Below are positions 10,497 to 19,970 of a DNA stretch of 64,000 bases, piece after piece. The notes beneath the pieces are model-generated. The model saw only the letters and a program-made list of their open reading frames with translations. It did not search any database and had not been told where the DNA came from. The stretch comes from Amborella trichopoda (taxonomy: Eukaryota > Streptophyta > Magnoliopsida > Amborellales > Amborellaceae), in assembly GCF_000471905.2 (NCBI RefSeq), contig NW_006500346.1, positions 1,004,720-1,068,719 on the forward strand, written 5' to 3'. The translations under genes were made by a program, and so were the position numbers. Numbering within the stretch: position 1 is the stretch's first letter; each line of letters begins with the position of its first letter.

Positions 10497-12003
10497 TAAA
10501 ACCGAAATTCAAATTTATTGATAAACCAAATATAAAAGAAATAACTAATATAAAACAAAATATACAAAATAAAGAGAATTTTTTATATCAGCTCAAAGCT
10601 GAGATAAAATATAAAGCAGTTGAGAACCAACTATTACTTCCTGAAATAAAATCAAAAATAGAAAATCTAAAACAACAATTTGAAAAAGAAATATGTAGTG
10701 ATCTGCCGAATGCCTTTTGGAATAGACAAAAACATGTAGTGTCTCTTCCAAATGAAGAAGGATTTTCTGAAAATAAAATACCAACAAAAGCACGTCCAAT
10801 TCAGATGAATTCAAAAATATTAGAAATCTGTCATATAAAAATAAAGTCTCTTTTACAAAAAGGATTAATTAGGCAAAGCTCAACTCCATGGAGTTGTGCC
10901 GCCTTTTATGCAGAAAATAATGCTGAAAAGGAACGAGGAGTTCCAAGATTTGTTATTCATTATAAACCATTAAATAAAGTCCTCAAATGGATCAGATATC
11001 CTATCCCTAATAAAAAAGATTTATTAGATAGGTTAGTAAATGCTTGCAATTTTTCAAAATTTGATCGTAAATCAGGTTACTGGCAAATATAAATAAATGA
11101 AAAAGATCGCTATAAAACAGCCTTCAATGTTCCATTTGGTCAATACGAATGGAATGTAATGCCATTCGGTCTAAAGAATGCACCATCTGAATTCCAAAAA
11201 ATTATGAATGAAGTTTTTAACCCTTATATGACATATATGCTAGTTTATATTGATGATGTTGTAATTTTTTCAACTGATATTCATCAACACTTTAAACATC
11301 TAAATATTTTTCTCAATACTGTAAAAAATGCAGGACTTGTAGTTTTTGCAAAGAAAATGAATCTCTGCCAAACTAAAATCAGATTTTTAGGTCATAATAT
11401 ATTCCAAGGGACGACTATTCCCATTGATCGAGCCATTGAATTTTCCACCAAATTTCCTGATATTATTCTTAATAAAGTTGAATTGCAACGATTTCTAAGA
11501 CGCCTAAATTATATTTCTGATTTTATAAAAGATTTTGCTATCATTGCTAAACCATTATATGATCGCTTAAAAAAGAATCCTCCAAAATGGACGGATCAGC
11601 ATACTAATGCTATTTGAATTCTTAAAAGCTAATCAAAAGAATTACCTTGTTTAGACTTATCAGACCCTAATGCTTCTAAAATTATTGAATGCGATGCCTT
11701 CGAACTTGGTTTAGGAGGAATCCTTAAACAAAAACTAGAAAATAAAGAACAATTAGTACGCTATACATCTAAAGCATGGAATTCTACATAACAAAACTAT
11801 TCCACAATTAAAACAGAAATTTTAGCTATTGTTCATTGTGTAAATAAATTTCAAAGTAATATTATTAATACTTCATTTCTTATTAGAACTGATTGTAAAT
11901 CAGCCCGAGATATTTTGCAAAAGGATGTTCAAAATCTTGTGTCGAAACAAATCTTTGCTCGTTGGCAAGCAATTTTATCTTCTTTCGATTTTACAATTGA
12001 ACA
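10497..12003 (+). pseudogene. Viral RT and RNase H, plus-strand copy
   Basis: Runs from the protease-RT linker through RT (MPFGLKNAPSEFQ at 11159, YIDD at 11246-11257) into RNase H. It shares three stops with the long minus copy: 11090-11092, 11630-11632 and 11789-11791. It adds its own CGA to TGA change at 11615-11617. RNase H is cut after FDFTIEH at about 12003, where the sequence jumps into the intergenic region and skips the last codons of ORF1 and all of ORF2. Confidence 0.85.
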
Positions 12004-12423
12004 TCCAGACAAATCTATAAAAGGACAAAAAAGAAGTCGCCAGATGGCATCCGCCGTACGACAAAAGATGCCTTCCGTACTATATGGCCGACAGAAGATA
12101 TTTTACTTTTTCTTTAAGTTGTGTCATGTACAAAAGTAACTTTTACTTTTTCTTTTATTCGCGTCAAGTCGTGTCATGTCTTTATCTTGAAGTCACATCT
12201 GACTTTAAAGATTCCCTTATTTCTTATCCACTTCGCCAGCTGACCTCTGTGAGTGCAATGTCAGCTCACCATACCCTTTCTGTCATATCCAACTTGCCAG
12301 CTTACCTCTACGAGTGTGATGACAGCTCACAACTCCACCAATAAGATTCCTTTCTATCCTATCTCTGCTTTACGTCCAATCTTCAGAACGCCAGCTCGAC
12401 TTACTTGATCACTCAATCCTGCC

Positions 12424-12431
12424 TATAAATA
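12424..12431 (+). promoter_or_regulatory. TATA box of viral promoter, copy B
   Basis: TATAAATA in the same context as copy A, with the CT-rich tract downstream conserved. Confidence 0.7.
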
Positions 12432-12772
12432 CTTCTCCTCTCCTTCATTTGAATCATCGGAATTCTCACCCTCTCTCTCTCTTTGCTCTGAAGAGCTTTG
12501 CCTGTTCTCTCTCTCTCTAAAGCTTCAGTGCTCTCTAGCCTATCTACCCGATCCCTACAAATCTTCCAGGCAAGCCTTTCACAAGTAAGATCTTTCCGTT
12601 AGTCTTTATTTTCTATGTGTGACTGTAATATACATAAATTACCATCGTTCTGTCCGGACGAATGGCAACACTTTTCAAGTTTCTGCACCGTCAGTATTTT
12701 GTATCTGTTTGCTGTACTGTTTACAATACTTTGTTTAAATTTGTATCTATACTATCTGTTTCAATAAAATTG

Positions 12773-12778
12773 TTTATA
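12773..12778 (+). terminator. Poly(A) signal AATAAA, viral copy B
   Basis: Same position relative to the TATA box as in copy A (about 350 bases), followed by T-rich sequence. Confidence 0.6.
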
Positions 12779-12856
12779 TTATTGTCATGCAGTTTAAATT
12801 AATATTTAGCACTAAAGTATTAAATAATACATATACTACTTGGATAGTAGTAGATA

Positions 12857-12956
12857 TCTCTGTTATTGCTTTTATTATCATTCTCTTTGCCCTTTTATAC
12901 TACTTGTCTCTGTTATTGCTTTTATTATCATTCTCTTTGCCTTTTTATACTACTTG
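12857..12956 (+). repeat. 50-bp tandem duplication in viral leader
   Basis: 12857-12906 is repeated almost perfectly at 12907-12956 (starting TCTCTGTTATTGC). Copy A has the unit once, so this duplication is specific to copy B. Confidence 0.9.
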
Positions 12957-13069
12957 TCTCTGTTTAGATCATTGTTAAATTATAGCACTATGTTCTCTAT
13001 GATATTAAGATAAAATTAGAAATTAAGAATTTTAAGAAATTAAGAAAAGTTTTAGATCTTGGTTCACTT

Positions 13070-13083
13070 TGGTATCAGAGCCA
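13070..13083 (+). other. tRNA-Met primer binding site, viral copy B
   Basis: TGGTATCAGAGCCA, identical to the copy A site, followed here by authentic downstream viral leader. Confidence 0.85.
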
Positions 13084-13292
13084 TTAGAAATTCTTAAAAT
13101 TTTATTGTTAGACTATGTTTAGCTGATTATAGTATTTATGAGATAAGATTATAATAAAATTAATCATTTATACGGTAGTCCGAGAGTTAACACTCATTGC
13201 CGCCCAGTCGATAAGACCATTTCGGCCAAGGAGAGCCGTTCAGGTTGTTCAAGACGTAAGAGGTTGACTAGAGTCATTATCCGTACCGATAA

Positions 13293-13548
13293 ATGGAGAA
13301 TTTTATTAAAACCTTATCTAATAAAACACTATCATCTTCTAAAAATACTCTTAAGGGTAAAAAATAAAGAAGAAGTAGTTATAGAAAATGTTGAACAACA
13401 GATTCAAAACTGGAACATACCCAAGGTACCAATAACATACGTATATAAAAAATGAAACTTTAATCTAAAAATTGGATATGCCATTAAAACAGTAGAGCAG
13501 AGTCTACTCGTTCAAAATGAACAAGAAAATCTTCAATTACTAACCAAT

Positions 13549-13551
<3 letters not shown>
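13293..13551 (+). pseudogene. Viral ORF1 start (movement protein N-terminus), truncated
   Basis: ATG at 13293 opens a short frame (begins MENFIKTLSNK) that ends at a TAA after 24 codons. A shift into the neighbouring frame continues with EEVVIENVEQQIQNW, then a TGA at 13453-13455, then KIGYAIKTVEQ up to the (TA)n tract. This is the N-terminal part of ORF1, ahead of the movement domain. It is cut off at the right border of the viral cluster. Confidence 0.65.

Positions 13552-13580
<29 letters not shown>
13552..13580. repeat. (TA)n tract at the border of the viral cluster
   Basis: An uninterrupted AT/TA run directly joined to viral ORF1, followed by CACACA. TA-rich simple repeats at virus-host junctions are known for endogenous rice tungro-like pararetroviruses, so this may be the insertion site. 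Confidence 0.8.
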
Positions 13581-13586
<6 letters not shown>

Positions 13587-13641
13587 ACAAATATTTCTAT
13601 ATTAGCAGAAAATATAGAAAGTTTAATCTATATATCTAATA

Positions 13642-13952
13642 TTTTCTATATCAGATATAATGTTTAATATATATAGTTAAAGTTATAACTTTAAACATAT
13701 ATTTTCTAATTATCTGATAATATTTTAAGACATAACTATATATATTAAACTCGACTACCTATTCACACTTCTTTGATAATTTCATCTTCTATATCAGATA
13801 TAATAGATATAATGTTTAATATATCTAGTTAAAGTTTTAACTTTAAACATATATTTTCTAATTATTTGATAATATTTTAAGACTTAATTATATATTAAAC
13901 TAGACTCAGATATGAACTAGACTCCCGTTATTCACACTTCTTTGATAATTTC
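13642..13952. repeat. AT-rich tandem repeat, two units
   Basis: A unit of about 140-165 bases (from TCTATATCAGATATAATG to CTTTGATAATTTC) occurs twice, about 13642-13779 and 13786-13952. Within each unit GTTAAAGTT and AACTTTAAAC form a small hairpin. No coding potential is seen. Confidence 0.75.
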
Positions 13953-15975
13953 ACCAAAATATGTGACCTATTTGTCAGTTTTTTTCACAAATCAACTTAT
14001 TGTGATTTTTATTTTTTTTATATTTTTCAAAACAAAAGTTTCCATCTGAGTGTGGTAGAACAGGCCATGCCGATTCAAGTCGACCGGTTCACCAGGTCGA
14101 TTGGGAACTGATGGATTTCCAGTTCGGTCGCCCGCAGGTTTTTTAAATTCTTATTTGAATAAGGTAAAAGGCCGCTTTCAAGAATCACTGCAAAACGAGG
14201 ATGCCAATTGCAACCAAAGTTGGGTCTCCTTGGGGTTGCAGCTCCACTTCACTTTTAATTAAGAAGAAACTAAATTTTGTCAAGGATCAACTATTGTAAA
14301 AATCTGAAATTATAACCAATCTGAAACAACTAATACCCATATTAAAAAGGAAAAAAAATTTAACTTCAAAGACCACACAATTAGGTGGTACTTGCAAATA
14401 CTTTTGTGACATGCCCAGCCTTCTCATCTTTGAAGGCATGTATTGCTAGGTGGCACGAAAACCTTGGTGTCAAAAATCGTTACCATGTTTAAGATGTACA
14501 TAACCATCGCATATTTGTTCAAATTTAAATAGTTGAATAGGGCAATGAGATAAATCCGATAATCCCAAAAAATTTGTTAGAATACACCTTTTAAATTTAA
14601 ATTAAAATCAAGAGGGAGGGGGCCTCTTTTGAAATCATTATGGTAAGTTACAAAGGGGTGGGCTCTAAGTCTCTCATATTAGAGCCTCCATTTTTACTAA
14701 CATAGCTATGCACACCTTCCCCTTTTATTGTTTCCTTTTCTCTCTTCTCTGTCTCATCTTTGTTTTGATGCGCACATCTTTGCTTCTCCATACTCATAGA
14801 ATGCAATTTGACGCATACCTCTTTAACCTCAGGAATTAATGGTAGATAAAAACAAGAAAGTTCATGCATCATGTAAGTGCACGTAAAGACACTAAAAATA
14901 TGTCATTACATCAATGAGAGAAAGTTAGAAATACCCTCAATGCTATCAACTAGTCAAAATGCTTAGTAGGAACTTCAAGACTTCCCACCAACAGCATAGC
15001 TCACAGGAAGACCCTTGGCTTGGGTGGTCAGCACAGCAGGGCCACAATGTGATGTTATGGGTTCCATTCTTACCAGTTAACATGACAAAAAAATTCTGCA
15101 GTCCACAAAATAAGATGCCTGAAGGGCATATGTTAACTGGTAAAAATAACATAGCATGGTTTATGGCATATTCATTTCTAGTAGTTGATTTTGAGGACTT
15201 TTGGGGACCCAATAGACGAAGTTTGCACCGACATCGATTTGACTTTGATATTTTTAAAGTATTATCATATTCGAAAGAGGGTTTTGATTTTATTTTACTA
15301 CAACATATTATGTTGCGAATCATGTGTTTTTTCTTTTACCTTTTTTTTCTTTATGATATATTTACATGTTTGGTTGATGATGTGATCTATTTACTTTTTG
15401 ATTTTGCCTTATTGACTTTGTGTATCGTTTCTAGGCTAGACTTCTAGTTTCCTACAATGATATTTGGGATATCAAGCATTTTAGTGTCTTACAAGTTACA
15501 ATCTCTTTGAGGCTTGTATCCGTAAATCTGTTATTGGATTGTACTATTACATTTTCGCCTATTTCACGAGGAGTTTGGGGCTCTAAAATTACCCTAACAA
15601 CTCCCAAAGACTCCCCTGTTTTTTTTGTTTGGGGGGTTCAATTTTGCTGAGGGCACCCTGTCTCAAGGGAGAGGCCTAGGCGGTCAGGCACCCAAATGCC
15701 TAATCACCTAAATCCGCATTTTTTAACATTGTTTCTGATGTAGTCTCGATATAGTTTTTTCCAGTCACACAAGATTGCTTTATTTTTCAAAGTTAGACTT
15801 CCTCACACCAAGTTTATGTTATAAAGCACTACAACAAGTATCAATCCATGCCTCAAAAATAAAAAACAAGTATCAATCCCCCTAACCACAGCAAAACAAC
15901 CATATCCTCAACAAAAAAGAAAACGAAAGATTGCATATATTATAAACATCAAGCAAGAAGTTGAGGGACTATTAC
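13953..15975. other. Intergenic or intron DNA without a recognised gene
   Basis: Only short unsupported frames. A 14-bp perfect inverted repeat (TTACCAGTTAACAT at 15070-15083 and its complement at 15130-15143) could form a hairpin. The stretch around 14065-14135 resembles ACCGGTTC-rich repeats seen elsewhere in the window. I looked here for further exons of the minus-strand oxidase-like gene and found none. Confidence 0.5.
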
Positions 15976-18621
15976 TTGAAGCTTTTCTAGCTCAGAGTTC
16001 AAGCCATCAATAATATCAATTCTTCCCTCGATTCGAAACTGCTCCCAAGAATCAGTAAAATACCAGCAAATCTACAAGCTCCAAGTAAACTGAAAGTGAA
16101 CTCCTTTGAATGATATAGACCTTTATCTTTATGCCAGGAGCCTAAAGTATTTGATATGCATGGGTCTAGTGTAAAAAAAGAGCAGAGATCAAATTTGGCA
16201 ATTTCCCCATCACAAACCTTATGAGGATACTGATGCAGGGAGAAAATAAAATTGGAACAATAAAAATAAAATGAAGAAAATCATTGAGAGAATATACCCC
16301 AAAAACAAGTTCTACAAGGAATCCACCCAAAAACAAAGTCTACAAGGAATCCACCCAAAAACAAAGTCTACGAGGAATCCATCCCAAAAAGATCTTATCA
16401 CATTCCCAAAAAGATCTTATCACAAGACCAGAAAATAAAACTGGAATAATAAAAATAAAATAAAGAAAATCATTGAGAGAAAATACCCCAAAAACAAGTT
16501 CTGCAAGGAATCCACCCAAAAACAAAGTCTACAAGGAATCCACCCAAAAACAAAGTCTACAAGGAATCCATCCCAAAAAGATCTTATCACAAGACCCACT
16601 TAAATCAACTCTCATTCTTTGATTCCCAAAAAGATCTTATCACAAGACCCACTTTATTCAACTCTCATTCTTTGATCTGCCTCTTACCTTTAAATACACT
16701 TCAAATAAAATAAATAACTAAAAAAACCCCAAATAAAATAAATTCTCTCTCCCACGTTTTTCTTCTCCCTCCCTATTTTCCCTCTCACGCACAATCTCTC
16801 TTCCTATTTTCCCTCTCATGAAAATATCATCTCTCTAGATCTCTCTCCCTATTTTCTCTCTCATGAAAATATTAGCTCTCTTAAAAATTACACACCATAT
16901 TTGTCCATCTTTATCTTCCCTGTAAATCATCTCTATCTAAATCTCTTATAAATATCTAGGTAAATCTCTCAAATCCATCAACATAAGAAACCTAAATCCC
17001 TTTGCCCAATATTAAAATCAACCATATCACCAATCCTACTAAAACTCACGTGCACCCCCACCTTATCTATGCGCACTTTCTAAATTTTTATGAGATACCC
17101 AGTTAATCAATTCACGTTTTACAGCTTAGAAACAACATATTGGCCAGACTCCATGTTTCTCCTAGTCTAAAAACTAAGAGTTAGAATCCATAGAGAAAAA
17201 CATGTGTTCGACTCATGAGATTGCTACTAAAGTGTATCGATAGTGTTGCATGCCTTGAAAGTTCAAACAGACTAAAGAGTGAGAAATGCAAGAAATACAA
17301 ATCCAAAAAACTGAGTGCTAAGAGAATAGTCACAGAGATAGAGAAAAACATGTGTTCAACTCATGAAATTGCTACTAAAGTGTATCGATAGTGTTAGATG
17401 CCTTGAAAGTTCAAACAGACTAAAGAGTGAGAAATGCAAGAAATACAAATCCAAAAACTGAGTGCTAAGAGAATAGTCACAGAGATAATGAGTCTAGAGA
17501 GAGAAAAAATGAGGTAATGAAGTCCATAATCTCCACCTTATTTTCCACCCCAAAGATATTAGAAACTGTGGAGTACTTTCTATGTGCCAATGCGATTGTT
17601 TATGAATGTTCAAAACTGGAAGCAGGAAAGATAAAATTTCCTGAAAATGTGAAGTATCAAAAGATTTCTCAACATGGGTGCTCATATTTCCATGTCCATT
17701 TTATAATATTTTTTGTTATAAACTAAAAAGATAAAACAATTTTACACCTCAGAAACCAATTACCTCACCAAAAGGACAGTGTTTGATATCTTCAATCTGT
17801 GTAAAATACCACATAAAGAACCCCAATTTCAATTCAAAAGAATAATAGATAACTAAATCGTTATACCTAAGGGGAGGGGGAAAAAAAAACTCCTAAACAG
17901 AAGAATAGAAATCACATTATTTGTAATTAGAAATAATAAATTACCTTGTGGCTTCGAGAATCAGTGTTGATTTGGATTTTATCTGAGCCTTCTTGAAATC
18001 CTCTACAAATAATTAACAAGATAACCAACAAGATAACCAACGATCGAATAAATAAATAAATACGAAGACAATGATGAAACCAAAAAAATTAGAGACACAA
18101 TACAAATGCAATAAAATTGTATACGAAAATGCGAAGAAAATAGAAATTTGGGCACCTGAAAACTACAGTGCGATTAGCAGGTTTACCATTTGGGCGGACT
18201 GTAGCCTGCAATTTCCCATTAAACATAATATAACAAATAAACCCAAAAACTAAGAATTGAGATAGAGAGAGATCACCAGTAAAACTAAAGTCCAAAAATG
18301 AGAGGAAGAAGAACAAATAAACCCAAAAATTTAAGAGAGAGGACAATAAAAAATCAACCCAACATCCAAAAATCGAGGTAGAGAGAACAAAAATCACAAA
18401 AAAGGAAAAAAATAGGAAAACCCAAATCCAAAAATTAAGATAGAGAACAAGTAACATATAAACCGGAAACCCAAAAATTAAAAAAGTGAGACTGAGATAA
18501 ACAAATAGAGATATACAGAGAGAGAGATTACGAGCTGGAAAAAGGAAGAGTATTTGAGGTGAGCGTTGGTTTCGAGTGCAGTCAAGAGGAGTTGCTTCCA
18601 TGGCACCGATAAGGAACCCAT
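15976..18621 (-). CDS. Pyridoxamine 5'-phosphate oxidase-like flavoprotein, five N-terminal exons (partial gene)
   Basis: Spliced exons on the minus strand: 18621-18532 (ATG, 90 nt), 18205-18156 (50 nt), 18002-17945 (58 nt), 17796-17764 (33 nt) and 16071-15976 (96 nt). All have GT donors and AG acceptors, and phases join exactly to 109 codons without a stop. The product reads PWKQLLLTALE, then ATVRPNGKPANRTVVFR, GFQEGSDKIQINTDSRS, KHCPFGE and CWYFTDSWEQFRIEGRIDII. This is the FMN-binding split-barrel pattern of plant PNPO-like proteins (Alr4036/PPOX type). The family oxidises pyridoxine/pyridoxamine phosphate or acts on related flavin substrates; the exact substrate is not certain. The usual C-terminal third is not found between the last exon and the viral cluster. 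The rest may lie beyond the window behind a very long intron, or be lost. The start ATG at 18621 gives the expected N-terminus. Confidence 0.85.
16242..16620. repeat. Tandem duplication of about 190 bp in intron 4
   Basis: The block from AAAATAAAATTGGAACAAT through AAAGATCTTATCAC is repeated from about 16430. Inside, a 27-bp unit (AGGAATCCACCCAAAAAC plus 9 bases) is itself repeated two to three times per block. It lies between exons 4 and 5 of the oxidase-like gene. Confidence 0.85.
16735..16885. repeat. CT-rich imperfect repeats in intron 4
   Basis: Short units of the form CTCTCTCCCTATTTTCCCTC followed by TCATGAAAATAT occur about three times. Low complexity, no coding sign. Confidence 0.6.
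17193..17487. repeat. 148-bp tandem duplication in intron 4
   Basis: 17193-17340 is repeated at 17341-17487 with few changes (both start GAGAAAAACATGTGTTC and end GTCACAGAGATA). The near identity suggests a recent duplication. Confidence 0.9.
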
Positions 18622-18752
18622 TCCATTAGCATCAAAAATCACAAGGAAAAAATGCTACATAAGAAAGTGTTTTATTTAGCGTTGGAAAGCCCTCCGATTC
18701 ATCATCTTACAATACTGGATGAGATTTGTATAAGGTGCCCACCTCATGCTAT
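18622..18752 (-). promoter_or_regulatory. Short upstream region of the oxidase-like gene
   Basis: Only about 130 bases separate the gene start from a MITE. No convincing TATA box is seen in it, so the promoter either lacks one or overlaps the MITE. Confidence 0.35.
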
Positions 18753-19113
18753 GGGTGTGGGTTTTTATAAGGTCGCAACTTTAAACAATCCAATTACCTC
18801 TCAATTTTAGAATGTAATTTTAGTGTAAATTTTTTTTAAAATTATCTGAAAATCTATTTTCATATTTGATTATAAAATTTTAAATCCTAAAATTGATTAA
18901 AATCAAGTAGAGCTACAAACATATTAAAATGTTGAAAATGGAGTGTCTAAATAATATATTATAAGATGCACTATTTTTGGGAATCAATTTTATTTTTTTT
19001 AATATTCATACATTAGAGGGTTTTAAAACATTAAAACAATATTTTCCGATGGCTTTTTTATATGCATCTTTGATTCTACATTTTAAAGTTGCAACTTTAT
19101 ATAAACTTTTTTC
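18753..19113. mobile_element. MITE, TATAAGGTTGCAACC family
   Basis: It has terminal inverted repeats: GTTTTTATAAGGTCGCAACT at the left and the complement of GTTTATATAAAGTTGCAACT at the right. About 360 bp, AT-rich, no ORF. Related copies lie at 33121-33190 (remnant), 39120-39460, 41439-41831, 43846-44245 and 48993-49355. The copy at 41439 has a 9-bp target duplication, so the family is probably Mutator-like. Confidence 0.75.
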
Positions 19114-19249
19114 AATTTGAAATTCTAAAAATAATGATGATTGAGCATACCTATAAACACATTAAAAATAATAAAAAAAGGACGTTCCAGATAACTTTTT
19201 ATGAGATGGACTATCTTTTTTGTCTATATCGTACATCTTGACATCAAGA

Positions 19250-19345
19250 TGATCAATTGATAAGTTGTCCAACTGAACCCTATTTTTTACTAGATTTTAA
19301 GGTGCACCTTACTTCTACACTGTAAGGTTCCACCCTTATATAAAC
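19250..19345. mobile_element. MITE end fragment
   Basis: TTAAGGTGCACCTTACTTC followed by CTTATATAAACTTTTTC resembles the right end of the MITE family above. Only one end is preserved. Confidence 0.45.
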
Positions 19346-19379
19346 TTTTTCTTTAATATTTTATCTATAAATATATTAA

Positions 19380-19945
19380 ACAACTATAGGGAAATAAAGA
19401 AATTGAGGAAGATGTCGCACATAGAATTAGAGCTGGGTGGGTAAAATGGAGATGTTGAACTGGAATTTTATGTGACCGTTGCATACCTGTGAAGCTGAAG
19501 GGCAAAGTTTTATAGGACAACTGTGATACCAACTTTGCTTTATGGGACGAAATGTTGGACGGACAAAAAATAATATCCTCATAAAATGAGTGTAGTAGAT
19601 ATGAGGATGTTGAGATGGATGAGTGGCAAAACAAGAAGTTATAGAATCCGACATGAATCCATTCGGGAAAGTTTAGATGTGGCACCAATAGTTGATAACA
19701 TGAAAGAGAATAGACTTAGGTAGGCTGGCCATATGTGATGTCGACCCAGTGTAACACCTATTAGGAGGTACGAGCTACTTCAAATTGAAGGATTGAAAAG
19801 TGTAAATGGTAGGCCCAAAAAGATATAGGGACTTATCGCCTCACTGAGGGTATGGCCTTAAACTAACAGAACGATGGACCAGGATTCATGTTGCCGACCC
19901 CAATTACTTAGGAAAAGGTTATGATGATGACGAAGATGATTTTAT
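19380..19945 (+). pseudogene. RTE-type LINE, 3' end of reverse transcriptase
   Basis: Translates in broken frames to KLKGKFYRTTVIPTLLYGTKCW, MRMLRWMSGKTR, RIRHESIRESLDVAPIVDNM and GRPKKI. This is the C-terminal signature of plant RTE non-LTR retrotransposons. Several stops and frame changes. It ends with the CCGACCCCAATTAC motif and a GATGATGAC-rich tail typical of this group. No domain upstream of the thumb region survives. Confidence 0.85.
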
Positions 19946-19970
19946 ATATGAAAAAAGTTTTTAATAAGTT

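Larger units (their letters stand above)
12004..13292 (+). promoter_or_regulatory. Viral intergenic region and leader (copy B) running into ORF1
   Basis: A second full regulatory module: TATAAATA at 12424-12431, CT-rich initiator area, AATAAA at 12773-12778, PBS at 13070-13083, then a leader of about 200 bases to the first ORF1 ATG at 13293. Unlike copy A it retains the sequence downstream of the PBS. A 50-bp segment of the leader is tandemly duplicated (12857-12956). If transcribed, the RNA would read only a short ORF1 remnant. Confidence 0.8.
1..13551. mobile_element. Endogenous florendovirus-like pararetrovirus cluster, rearranged and inactive
   Basis: Seven pieces of a plant pararetrovirus (Caulimoviridae) lie side by side in both orientations: 1-2197 (+), 2198-8735 (-), 8736-9398 (-), 9410-10236 (-), 10237-10496 (-), 10497-12003 (+) and 12004-13551 (+). 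Seen: a CCHC zinc knuckle, a DSGA protease motif, YIDD reverse transcriptase, RNase H, and a tRNA-Met primer binding site TGGTATCAGAGCCA. Pararetroviruses have no integrase, and such copies normally enter by illegitimate recombination. The order of domains plus a separate second ORF after RNase H matches florendoviruses better than petuviruses, which have a single ORF. All reading frames are broken. The left end may continue beyond the window. Confidence 0.85.

Noticed and set aside
10400-11092. 230-codon frame spanning the coat protein/pol joint
   Set aside because: Its first 30 or so codons are antisense coat protein sequence, fused by rearrangement to viral pol. Not a designed gene.
1-13551. 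A replication-competent endogenous virus
   Set aside because: No single piece holds a full genome, every ORF has stops or frameshifts, and the pieces are inverted and truncated.
14946-15447. Frames of 125 and 162 codons on both strands
   Set aside because: No recognised domain, mutual antisense overlap, and a palindrome inside. No splice or promoter support.
18089-18601. 170-codon minus-strand frame rich in Phe and Leu
   Set aside because: It reads through introns in the wrong frame. The spliced oxidase-like exons explain its coding signal, and the hydrophobic part comes from T-rich intron sequence.
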